Origin: Marinobacter sp. BW6
GTDB taxonomy: Bacteria; Pseudomonadota; Gammaproteobacteria; Pseudomonadales; Oleiphilaceae
Assembly (NCBI RefSeq): GCF_008107725.1
Contig: NZ_VIRN01000035.1
Span: forward strand, 62,001 to 126,000
Length of the DNA: 64,000 bases
Direction: 5' to 3'
Both the position numbers and the translations under genes were made by a program. Positions 56,879-64,000 of the stretch are shown here, one piece after another. The first letter of the stretch is position 1, and every line of letters starts with the position of its first letter. The notes below the pieces were generated by a model, which ran no database searches, was not told the DNA's origin, and saw only the letters and a program-made list of their open reading frames with translations.

Positions 56879-59212
56879 TTAGCCTTTCAGTTGATCTCCA
56901 ACAGGCAACCGCCTGATTCGTTTCCCAGTTGCGGCATAGATTGCATTGCACAATGCCGGCGCTACCGGTGGCAGGCCTGGTTCACCGACACCGCCCATGG
57001 CTTCGTCCGGGTTGTCGACCAGATGAACTCGGAGCGTTTTTGGCGCATCCGGCATGCGGGGAATCAGGAACTTGTCGAAGTTGCCCTGTTGCGCCACGCC
57101 GTCTTTAAAGGTCACCTCGCTCTGCAGCGCGATGCCTATGCCCATGACGATGGCGCCTTCCAGCTGGGAACGAATCCGCTCCGGGTTGGCCTGTGGGCCG
57201 CAGTCGAAGGCGATGTCTGCCCGGTGGATGGTGAGCTCACCCTGATCATCCACTTCCACATCAAAGACAATCGCAGTATACGACACGAAGCTGTGGTGGA
57301 AGGCGAGGCCCAAACCCCGATTCTTGCCGGTGGATTTACCCCAGTCTGCCTCTTTAGTAACACGCTCAATCACATTGCGCATGCGCCCGATGTCGATAGG
57401 GTAGAGATCCGGGTCTTCGCCATAATTCCAGCCATCGCCCACCGTGAGATTGTGGATCTCCCGGTCCGGGCCGAGCAGGTCCAGCACGTAATCGCGATGG
57501 TCCTTGCCGGCAGCCACAGCCATCTCATGGGCAAAGCTCTGGATCGCCCAGGCATGGGGCAGGTTGTAGACCGACCGGAACCACCCAATACGCACATGGG
57601 CAGGTGCAGGCGGGTTTTCCAGCCTCAGGGCCGGCACCGAGAACGGCATGGTGTTAAAGCCCATGCCCAGTTCAAACTCACCCTTGTGTTTGGGATCGGG
57701 GGCAAACAGCGAGCCGATACTGGGTGACAGGGTCCGGTGTAGCCAGCCGGTGGCTTGGCCACTGTCGTCCAGCCCGGCCTCCAGATAATCAACAGACACG
57801 GCATGGAAATAAGCGTGGTGAATGTCGTCTTCCCGTGACCACTGCAACCTGATTGGCCGGCCCTTGAAAGCCTCGGCAATACTGGCCGCCTCAATGGCGA
57901 AATCCGGTTTGGATTTGCGCCCGAAGCCACCACCCAGCAGGGTAACGTGAACGGTGACGTTCTCCGCATCCATGCCCAATCGCCCGGCGACGGTATCGCG
58001 GGTCGCCTGCGGATTCTGCACCGGCGCCCACACTTCGGCCTTGCCGTCCTTGATCTGCACGGTGGCGACCGGAGGCTCCATGGGTGCCTGGGCCATGTGG
58101 GGCATGTAGTAGGTGGCAGAGACGCGTTTGTCGGCGCTCTCCAGAGCTGTGTCCAGATCGCCATGCTGACGGACGACCTTGCCGGGTTGCTGCGCTGCTT
58201 TCTCCAGGGATTCCCGGTAGGCAGACGAGGTATAGTCGGCGTTGTCTCCGGCAGTCTCCAGATCCCAGTCAATTTTCAGCGCTTTACGGCCTTCCATGGC
58301 GGCCCAGGTATTGGAAGCCACCACGGCAATCCCACCTAGTGGGCTAAAGCCCGCCGGTTGGCCCGTACCCTCAACCTTGAGGACTTTCTCTACACCGGGC
58401 ACCTTGAGGGCTTCGGTATCGTCGAAGTTGGCAACGGTAGCGCCGTAAACGGGAGGACGCGCGATTACGGCATAAAGCAGGTTATCGAAGGGAACATCTG
58501 CGCCGTAGATGGCCTTGCCGGTCACGATATCGTCGCCGTCAATTGCTTTCGGGTATGCCGATTTCAGCTCACCGTTGATCAGCCCGGTTTCCTTACCGAC
58601 AAAACGGAGCTCATCATCGCGCTTCAATACCAGAGCATGGCGTCCCGGAACATCGAGTTCCCGTGCTTTAGCCGCAAGCTCGCCAAAGCTGAGTTCCTTG
58701 CCTGAAGACCTATGAACGATGGTGTGAACCCCAGCATGAACTTCACTAACAGGCACGCCCCATTCGTTGGCGGCCGCCTGTTCCAGCATCTGTCTGGCAG
58801 CCGCTGCGGCGCGGCGCATGGGCTGGTACCAATGGCGCATGCTACGGGAACCGTCGGTGTTCTGGTTGCCGTATTTGCTGTGGTCGCCTTCGGCCTGTTC
58901 GACTCTCACCCTGTCCCAGTCTGCGCCGAGCTCGTCGGCACCGACCATTACCAGGCTGGTCCGTATACCCTGACCCATTTCAGACCGGTTGTTCACGATG
59001 GTGACAAGGCCGTCTGCATCGATGTGGATGAATACGTTGGGGTCGTCTACCCAGCCGCCGGGCATTGCTCCGGCGCCAAATTGAGCTTTCTCATTGCCGC
59101 CCAGGGCCACATCCCAACGGGCCGCGAGCACCAGGGCAGAGCCACCCGCCAGGCCCATCAGGAAGCGCCGACGGCTCACGTTGGCTATCATCAAGTTGTC
59201 ATCGGCGCTCAT
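56879..59212 (-). CDS. Molybdopterin-binding subunit of an IorB-like aldehyde/xanthine dehydrogenase family enzyme
   Basis: A 777-residue large subunit of a molybdenum hydroxylase. A Tat signal is seen at the N-terminus (SRRRFLMG at 13-20, then a hydrophobic stretch), so it is probably exported folded. The MCD-binding regions (NRSEMGQGIRTSL, VTLLGGGFGRKSKPDF) and the active-site glutamate Glu744 in GVGEPGLPP are present. It resembles isoquinoline 1-oxidoreductase beta. Its substrate is unknown, and no cytochrome c or maturation gene is adjacent. It overlaps the Fe-S subunit by four bases (ATGA). Confidence 0.92.
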   Translation of the reverse strand: MSADDNLMIANVSRRRFLMGLAGGSALVLAARWDVALGGNEKAQFGAGAMPGGWVDDPNVFIHIDADGLVTIVNNRSEMGQGIRTSLVMVGADELGADWDRVRVEQAEGDHSKYGNQNTDGSRSMRHWYQPMRRAAAAARQMLEQAAANEWGVPVSEVHAGVHTIVHRSSGKELSFGELAAKARELDVPGRHALVLKRDDELRFVGKETGLINGELKSAYPKAIDGDDIVTGKAIYGADVPFDNLLYAVIARPPVYGATVANFDDTEALKVPGVEKVLKVEGTGQPAGFSPLGGIAVVASNTWAAMEGRKALKIDWDLETAGDNADYTSSAYRESLEKAAQQPGKVVRQHGDLDTALESADKRVSATYYMPHMAQAPMEPPVATVQIKDGKAEVWAPVQNPQATRDTVAGRLGMDAENVTVHVTLLGGGFGRKSKPDFAIEAASIAEAFKGRPIRLQWSREDDIHHAYFHAVSVDYLEAGLDDSGQATGWLHRTLSPSIGSLFAPDPKHKGEFELGMGFNTMPFSVPALRLENPPAPAHVRIGWFRSVYNLPHAWAIQSFAHEMAVAAGKDHRDYVLDLLGPDREIHNLTVGDGWNYGEDPDLYPIDIGRMRNVIERVTKEADWGKSTGKNRGLGLAFHHSFVSYTAIVFDVEVDDQGELTIHRADIAFDCGPQANPERIRSQLEGAIVMGIGIALQSEVTFKDGVAQQGNFDKFLIPRMPDAPKTLRVHLVDNPDEAMGGVGEPGLPPVAPALCNAIYAATGKRIRRLPVGDQLKG

Positions 59213-59670
59213 GCTTCACCCTCCTTGTCGGAAGCCCTTTCGATCGCTGCAAGGATTCGGTTGTAGGTGCCACAACGACAGAGGTTGCCTGCCATGGCGT
59301 CGACAATCTCCCCGGTTTCAGGGTTTGGCGTCTTTTTTAGCAGGGCTGTGGCGTTCATGATCTGGCCACCCTGGCAGTAACCACACTGGGCTACCCCGAG
59401 ATCGAGCCAGGCCTGTTGAACCTTGCTGCCAACCGGGTCGTCGGCCATGGCTTCAATGGTGGTGATTTCGCCGCTGGCCGCAGAGACGGGTGTGACGCAG
59501 GAGCGGATTGCTGTTCCGTTCAGGTGAACCGTGCAGGCGCCACATTGGGACATACCGCATCCAAACTTGGTTCCTTTGAGGCCTATGACATCGCGGATTA
59601 CCCAAAGCAGGGGCATGTTGTCGGGAACGTCGAGCTCATAGCGCTCGCCGTTAATCGTGAGGGTAGCCAT
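59209..59670 (-). CDS. [2Fe-2S] subunit of the molybdenum hydroxylase
   Basis: A 153-residue small subunit. The plant-type [2Fe-2S] cluster cysteines are Cys38, 43, 46 and 58; the second cluster uses Cys96, 99, 131 and 133. It passes electrons from the Mo centre of the partner encoded next. It has no signal of its own and would ride with the Tat-exported large subunit. AGAGGACGAT precedes the ATG. Confidence 0.94.
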   Translation of the reverse strand: MATLTINGERYELDVPDNMPLLWVIRDVIGLKGTKFGCGMSQCGACTVHLNGTAIRSCVTPVSAASGEITTIEAMADDPVGSKVQQAWLDLGVAQCGYCQGGQIMNATALLKKTPNPETGEIVDAMAGNLCRCGTYNRILAAIERASDKEGEA

Positions 59671-59831
59671 ATCGTCCTCTCGGTTATGGGTTTCGCGTTT
59701 CCTTCACTGTAGGCCTACGAAGCCAAAAGGTAAAAAGAGCAATCTGAATGAAAGGTAATAAAATCGCTTGCGCGAACGCCTTGGGCCTGGGCTATAGTAG
59801 GCCCCGGAAACACGAGAAGAAGAGGATAAGG

Positions 59832-60239
59832 ATGGACGCCGTTAATCCCACCCCCGAACAGCTTCAAAAAGTCCTGGCGGATACCCCAAAAGACCAGCCA
59901 GTGGTCATGCTGAATCTGCTGCGCTTTCGCGATCGGGCAAATTACAAGGAAGAGGCGCCGGAGCGAACCGGTTGGGAAGCCTACTCGTTGTATATGGAAG
60001 AGGCTGCTGCTTGCGTAGAATCGGTGGGCGCAGAAGTCATCTGGTCCGGCCGTAGCGTTGGCTCGCTGATCGCGCCCCCCGATGAATCCTGGGATCAGGT
60101 GCTGCTGGTGCGCTATCCGTCAATCGACGCCTTCATGGCCATGATTGAAAGCCCGGAATACAAAGGCGTGGTCAAACATCGGACCGCCGCACTGCAGGAT
60201 TCCCGGCTGGTTGCCAACCTTGAAAGCAGAATGCCTTAA
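59832..60239 (+). CDS. DUF1330 family protein
   Basis: A 135-residue alpha-beta ferredoxin-like fold protein (PVVMLNLLRFRDRANY near the start, VRYPSIDAFMAMIESPEYK, then HRTAALQDSRLV), matching DUF1330-type dimeric barrel proteins. Function is unknown. ATG 59832 has AGAGGATAAGG upstream and gives the family N-terminus, although the frame is open from 59748. It is divergent from the hydroxylase operon and convergent with azlD. Confidence 0.88.
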   Translation: MDAVNPTPEQLQKVLADTPKDQPVVMLNLLRFRDRANYKEEAPERTGWEAYSLYMEEAAACVESVGAEVIWSGRSVGSLIAPPDESWDQVLLVRYPSIDAFMAMIESPEYKGVVKHRTAALQDSRLVANLESRMP

Positions 60240-60247
60240 GAGCCGGT

Positions 60248-60577
60248 TTATAGTCCGGCTTGTTGGATGGCCATGTAGCTGATTGTGCCTGCGGCGATGG
60301 AGAGTAGGGCATTTCGCCGCCACAAGTGAATGATGACCACTAGCGCGCCGGGTAGCAGAGCATCAAGCCCAACCCAGGAACCAGACCAGTCCGCAGATCG
60401 CTGCAGGAATACCGTTGCCAGCAATGCCATAACCGCCGCGGGAAGGTAGCGGCCAAGATGGCGGACCAGCGGGTGTTCGGTATGCCTTTCGAAAAACAGG
60501 AACGGAATCACCCGTGTGGCAAAGGTTGCGATTGCCGCTACGGCAATGAATGCTGCCAGATAGCCGGATTCACCCAT
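60248..60577 (-). CDS. azlD: Branched-chain amino acid export protein AzlD
   Basis: A 109-residue membrane protein with four hydrophobic helices; the AzlD pattern RVIPFLFFERH and the closing TISYMAIQQAG are present. With AzlC it forms an exporter related to the E. coli YgaZH valine exporter. ATG 60577 overlaps the end of azlC by eight bases, so the two are coupled. Confidence 0.9.
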   Translation of the reverse strand: MGESGYLAAFIAVAAIATFATRVIPFLFFERHTEHPLVRHLGRYLPAAVMALLATVFLQRSADWSGSWVGLDALLPGALVVIIHLWRRNALLSIAAGTISYMAIQQAGL

Positions 60578-61280
60578 GGCCGCTCTCCTTGCCCGGTGCC
60601 TGCCCGCGATGCTTCCGGTATTCGAACAGCAGGACGGCAGTGACCAGCGCAATGGCGCCGATCAACTGGTGTGCCGGTGGCAAAATCAGCATGGCGACGC
60701 CCGCGGCCGCTGCTCCGAGCCAGATCGGGAAACCCTCTCCCAGGGCTTTGAATTGCTCCAGAGTCAGAACAATGAACAGAGCCACTAGCGCGAACTCAAT
60801 GCCGGTGCTGTCAAAGGCGACATTGTCGCCAAGCAATGCACCGATTGCGCACCCCGCCACCCAGTAACACTGATTAAAGCCGGTAATTCGGAAATCGACC
60901 TCCTGTTCGTGGGCCCGGTCACTTCCCCGTGGGCGACTGGTGAGCAGGGAATAGGTTTCATCGGTCAAACCGAAAATCAGATAGAGTTTCCGCCAGCCCG
61001 CGCCCTTGAACTGGCCGAGCAATGAAAGCCCGTAGAACAGATGGCGGGCGTTCAGAACAAACATCGCGATGAATACTTCCAGCAGACCCGCGTTAACGGC
61101 CAGAAGGCTGACGGCCAGTATCTGGCCGGCTCCGGCGTAAATCACGATTCCCATCAACGGCGCTGTCCACCAGGCATAGTCGAGCTGGGTTGTGAACAGC
61201 ACACCGAATGCCATGCCCAGCGGTAGATAGCCGAACAATATGGGTAACGTGAGTCTGAAAACGGACTGGTTCATTAGCAT
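60570..61280 (-). CDS. azlC: Branched-chain amino acid export protein AzlC
   Basis: A 236-residue membrane protein of the AzlC/YgaZ family (ILFGYLPLGMAFGVLF, YAGAGQILAVSLL, NARHLFYGLSLL, FGLTDETYSLL). It is the larger subunit of the AzlCD exporter. The first two possible starts are three codons apart, ATG 61280 and 61274, without a strong ribosome site; 61280 is used. It is divergent from the chemoreceptor gene. Confidence 0.92.
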   Translation of the reverse strand: MLMNQSVFRLTLPILFGYLPLGMAFGVLFTTQLDYAWWTAPLMGIVIYAGAGQILAVSLLAVNAGLLEVFIAMFVLNARHLFYGLSLLGQFKGAGWRKLYLIFGLTDETYSLLTSRPRGSDRAHEQEVDFRITGFNQCYWVAGCAIGALLGDNVAFDSTGIEFALVALFIVLTLEQFKALGEGFPIWLGAAAAGVAMLILPPAHQLIGAIALVTAVLLFEYRKHRGQAPGKESGHG

Positions 61281-61442
61281 CCAAACGGTCAGAAAGCGGC
61301 GATCATAGAGAATCGGTGGAATTTTTTGAAGTGGTTAAGACCATTCTCGACTGCAAGCGATAAAATGCCGGCGCATCCGGTGCAACAAAAGTGTCATAAA
61401 ATCGGCATACCATCCGCGGCATAGCCCGCTGTTGGAGTTGTC

Positions 61443-63062
61443 ATGTTCGGCACAGTAAAAACCCGCATCCTTTTTTTCGCCTTCCTCTCGGTCTTTGCCG
61501 TCGCAGGACTTTCCGCTCTGTCCTGGAGCATCATCCTGAAAGCGGAAGATGCCTCCAAAACCCTGATCCAGACCAACCTCAACGAAGCCTGGTTACTGGC
61601 GGATCTGGAACAGGATCATCGGCATCTCCAGGATCTTGCGTACAAGATCAAGGCCCAGCTTCTGCTGTGGGATGAAATCGAGACCGAGTTCAGCCGTTTG
61701 GAGACCGCTTTGCCGGCGCATTGGCAGAATCTGGAAACGGATCCGGGGTTGAGCGAGTGGGCGGAGGCACATCGTGAGGATTTCGAGCGGGTACTGACGC
61801 TTATCGCCCGGATGAAAGAGGGTATTGCAGAGAAAAGCTATTACCGTGTGGGCCAGGTGGTGGACTTCGACCTTTTCCCGGCCATGGAGCCGATGCTTGA
61901 AGCCATTGCTGGGCGCCAGTTTCAAAGCAGGAAGTCCGTATCCGGGGGCGCCGACGAGTTGCTGTCGTTTCTGGCTGGCCAGCAGACCTTTCTGATTGCT
62001 GGTTCCGTGTCCTTTCTGCTTATTGTTATCGTCATGACCTGGTGGCTGAGACAGTCGGTGATTCTGCGCTTGCAGGGTATGGAAAATGATCTGGTCGCCA
62101 TGGAGCGAAACGCTGACCTCACGCGGGTGCCTGTCTTGAGGGGGCGGGACGAGGTTGCCGGAGTTGCAAAGGCGCTGGGTGGTCTGGTCTCCCGATTCGA
62201 GCATTTTATTGCAGACATCCGATCGGCTGCCGGTGGTCTGGATGAGCGTTCCGGCGCCCTGGATAACGGTGCCGAATCACTTCAGGCAGCATCCGAGAAA
62301 ACCCGGAAGCAGATCCATGATGTCAGCCAATCCATGGCCGCCATTGCCGACCAGGCCTCGGCCATTGAGCGAGCCACAGATGAGTCTGCCAACACCGTGA
62401 AATCGGCGGTGGCGGCCAACGAAGAAGTCCAGCATCGACTCACCACCAGCGAGGGCGCTGCGGAACATACGGTGGATGTCATTTCCCGCGTTTCCGGCTC
62501 CATTCACGCCCTTAACGAATCCACGGGCAAGATAGAGCAGGTCATCGGAGTGATTGCCGATATTGCCGAGCAGACCAATTTGCTGGCTCTGAACGCTGCG
62601 ATCGAAGCGGCTCGAGCAGGGGAGCACGGTCGTGGATTTGCCGTGGTAGCCGATGAGGTTCGGACCCTGTCCCGTCGCACCTCCGACTCTACCCGGGATA
62701 TATCCCAGTGGGTGCAGGACCTTGTATCCGGCGTAAGCAGCGTCGATGCACTGTTGGAGGAGATGCGCGATGCCGGCAGCAGCAACCGCGAGCATCTCGC
62801 TGCACTCAAGGGACACCTTCAATCCCTGCAGGACCAGTTCGTGGATCTTGAGAACCACAGTGCCGAGATCAGCTCGGCCGTTGCGTTTCAACGGGACGAG
62901 ATCGGGCGGGTAGGCCGCCGTTCAACAGCACTGGACGAAAGCGCCGATTTCCTCATTGAAACGGTCGAGCAAACCCGGACCATCAGCGATGCCCTCAGGC
63001 AGGAATCGGTTTCCATGCGACAACTGATCGCACGCTTCCGAACCGCCGCAGAACCTGCTTGA
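61443..63062 (+). CDS. Methyl-accepting chemotaxis protein
   Basis: A 539-residue chemoreceptor. TM1 lies at ~8-28, a helical periplasmic sensor at ~30-180, TM2 at ~182-202 ([16 protein letters not shown]), then a HAMP domain and the signalling domain with the hairpin tip [19 protein letters not shown]. The C-terminus (RFRTAAEPA) has no CheR-binding pentapeptide. The ligand is not known. A possible FliA-like -10 (AGCGATAA, 61356) lies upstream but with poor -35 fit. Confidence 0.93.
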   Translation: MFGTVKTRILFFAFLSVFAVAGLSALSWSIILKAEDASKTLIQTNLNEAWLLADLEQDHRHLQDLAYKIKAQLLLWDEIETEFSRLETALPAHWQNLETDPGLSEWAEAHREDFERVLTLIARMKEGIAEKSYYRVGQVVDFDLFPAMEPMLEAIAGRQFQSRKSVSGGADELLSFLAGQQTFLIAGSVSFLLIVIVMTWWLRQSVILRLQGMENDLVAMERNADLTRVPVLRGRDEVAGVAKALGGLVSRFEHFIADIRSAAGGLDERSGALDNGAESLQAASEKTRKQIHDVSQSMAAIADQASAIERATDESANTVKSAVAANEEVQHRLTTSEGAAEHTVDVISRVSGSIHALNESTGKIEQVIGVIADIAEQTNLLALNAAIEAARAGEHGRGFAVVADEVRTLSRRTSDSTRDISQWVQDLVSGVSSVDALLEEMRDAGSSNREHLAALKGHLQSLQDQFVDLENHSAEISSAVAFQRDEIGRVGRRSTALDESADFLIETVEQTRTISDALRQESVSMRQLIARFRTAAEPA

Positions 63063-63075
63063 TCTCAAATTGTTT

Positions 63076-63096
63076 GCCCGGAACCCGTTTCCGGGC
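63076..63096 (+). terminator. Hairpin after the chemoreceptor gene
   Basis: GCCCGGAA and TTCCGGGC form a perfect 8-bp stem with loop CCCGT, 13 bases after the stop. Only TTCT follows, so a weak terminator. Confidence 0.55.
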
Positions 63097-63146
63097 TTCT
63101 ACCTCAGCGCTATTACTCTTACCATGGGGTTTCCGCAGGAGGTAGT

Positions 63147-63398
63147 ATGACTGACAGTACCGAAAACCAGCCAGAGCAAGACCCCAGACAGGAAAAATTC
63201 ATCGTTGACACCGAGTTGCTGACCGAAGACCAGCTCCAGGGCCTGGTGGAAGAGTACTGCACCCGCTACCACGGACTGAACGATACCGAAAATCCCATGG
63301 CCGAGCAGAGCAGGGTAATGTCTGCGGTGCGTCGGGGCGATCTGGTGGTCTGGTTCGACCCGGTGGAGAATGCTGCCGGTCTGGGTGTGCCGGCTTAG
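63147..63398 (+). CDS. YheU/UPF0270-like small protein
   Basis: An 83-residue acidic protein. Residues ~20-72 (LTEDQLQGLVEEYCTRYHGL, QSRVMSAVRRGDLVVWFD) resemble E. coli YheU, a small protein of unknown function, with an N-terminal Gln/Glu-rich extension. GGAGGTAGT precedes the ATG. gacA starts 100 bases downstream; the two are not clearly linked. Confidence 0.8.
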   Translation: MTDSTENQPEQDPRQEKFIVDTELLTEDQLQGLVEEYCTRYHGLNDTENPMAEQSRVMSAVRRGDLVVWFDPVENAAGLGVPA

Positions 63399-63498
63399 AC
63401 GTAAGGTGTGTCACGGTATTTGTGTTTGCACCTACCCGGGGCTTGAACTAAACGTTACAATCGCGCTGATTTCCCGAAAGCGGTGTGCGAGGTGAATT

Positions 63499-64000
63499 TT
63501 GATCAGGGTACTGGTTGTAGATGACCATGAGCTGGTGAGGTCCGGTATTACCCGGATGCTGGCTGACAACCCGGACATTGAAGTCATCGGGCAGGCGCCA
63601 TCCGGAGAGGATGCCATCGATTTCGTCCGCCAACAGCGGCCGGACATTGTACTCATGGATATCCGCATGCCGGGCATCGGGGGCCTTGAGGGAACCCGCC
63701 GTATACTCCGCATTGATGATTCTATTCGGGTGATCGTGGTGACCGCCTGCGCGGACGATCCCTATCCGACCCGCGTCATGCAAAGTGGCGCCACCGCCTA
63801 CATCACCAAAGGCGCCGACATCAAAGAGATGGTCCGCGCCATCCGTATGGCCCACACCGGCCAGCGCTACATCAGCCCGGAAATTGCCCAGAAGATGGCC
63901 CTGAAACAGCTGGGCGGCGGTGATCGGGATGAAGATGGCGAACTTTCGCTGTTTGACCGGCTTTCCGAGCGGGAAATGCAGATTGCCATGATGGTGGTGG
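63499..64000 (+). CDS. gacA: Response regulator GacA/UvrY (partial, 3' end beyond the window)
   Basis: 167 codons of a NarL-type regulator are visible. The receiver domain has VLVVDDHELVR at the start and phospho-acceptor Asp in LMDIRMPGIGG, with ITKGA containing the conserved Lys. The LuxR-type helix-turn-helix begins at LSEREMQIAMMVV where the window ends. The start is TTG 63499 with GAGG six bases upstream; no in-frame ATG gives the family N-terminus (IRVLVVDDHELVR). GacA with GacS drives small RNAs that relieve Rsm/CsrA repression. uvrC is expected next but is outside the window. Confidence 0.93.
   Translation, partial: MIRVLVVDDHELVRSGITRMLADNPDIEVIGQAPSGEDAIDFVRQQRPDIVLMDIRMPGIGGLEGTRRILRIDDSIRVIVVTACADDPYPTRVMQSGATAYITKGADIKEMVRAIRMAHTGQRYISPEIAQKMALKQLGGGDRDEDGELSLFDRLSEREMQIAMMVV

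Noticed and set aside
61335..61363. Possible FliA promoter before the chemoreceptor (TTAAG and AGCGATAA)
   Set aside because: The -10 half matches six of eight bases, but the -35 is poor and spacing is one base too long; not listed as a feature.
63426..63461. TTGCAC and TACAAT as a promoter of gacA
   Set aside because: The spacing is 24 bases, too long for sigma70, and no better -35 was found.

Overview
The window reads as chromosomal DNA of a Marinobacter-like gammaproteobacterium. This is inferred from gene order and protein character: uup / small Cys protein / universal stress protein / fadBA / topA, then gltA, sdhCDAB, sucAB-lpd-sucCD, then GntR-smc-zipA-ligA and a flgMN / flgA / cheVR block. 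All of these resemble Pseudomonas-type arrangements. No genus assignment can be proved without a search. I see no phage, insertion sequence, CRISPR array or integrated island.

Layout. 1-5.1 kb: tRNA-Gly(GCC), MOSC protein, ABC-F ATPase Uup with a co-translated Cys-cluster protein, then a minus-strand universal stress protein and a secreted helical protein. 5.5-8.9 kb: the fadBA beta-oxidation operon behind a PsrA-like site. 9-11.8 kb: topA. 11.9-25.8 kb: TCA-cycle block, with gltA divergent from sdhCDAB and then sucAB-lpd-sucCD. Clear sigma70 promoters are visible for gltA and sdhC, and a structured leader lies before sucA. 25.9-29.7 kb: trpS, scpA, scpB, rluB. 29.7-38.3 kb: a diguanylate cyclase (minus), then GntR/FCD regulator, smc, zipA and ligA. 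ScpA, ScpB and SMC together make the condensin complex.

38.5-44.5 kb: a large surface-type lipoprotein, a CBS-domain protein, MnmC and a cyclophilin. 44.7-49.1 kb: an unusual protein carrying a predicted c-di-GMP-binding MshEN domain, then flgN, flgM and flgA (minus) and cheV, cheR (plus). Around these sit two FliA-type and one sigma54-type promoter candidates, which fits the Pseudomonas flagellar hierarchy. 49.1-56.7 kb: assorted metabolism, including an MFS transporter, flavin reductase-like protein, NhaR-like regulator, two-cupin protein, isochorismatase-like hydrolase, tRNA-Ser(GGA), a methyltransferase, acylphosphatase, a shortened fructosamine-kinase-like protein and an AEC transporter. 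56.9-64 kb: a Tat-exported molybdenum hydroxylase pair, a DUF1330 protein, AzlCD, a chemoreceptor, a YheU-like protein, and the start of gacA running off the right end.

Most of the window is core metabolism and cell-cycle housekeeping. The least ordinary item is the protein at 44690-45421. It joins two perfect MshEN half-motifs to an internal signal/anchor-like segment and an exported-type C-terminal domain, beside flagellar regulators. Its function is unknown and the proposal is inference from motifs. Start sites were moved from the longest possible frame where a ribosome binding site or family N-terminus supported it; such cases are stated.
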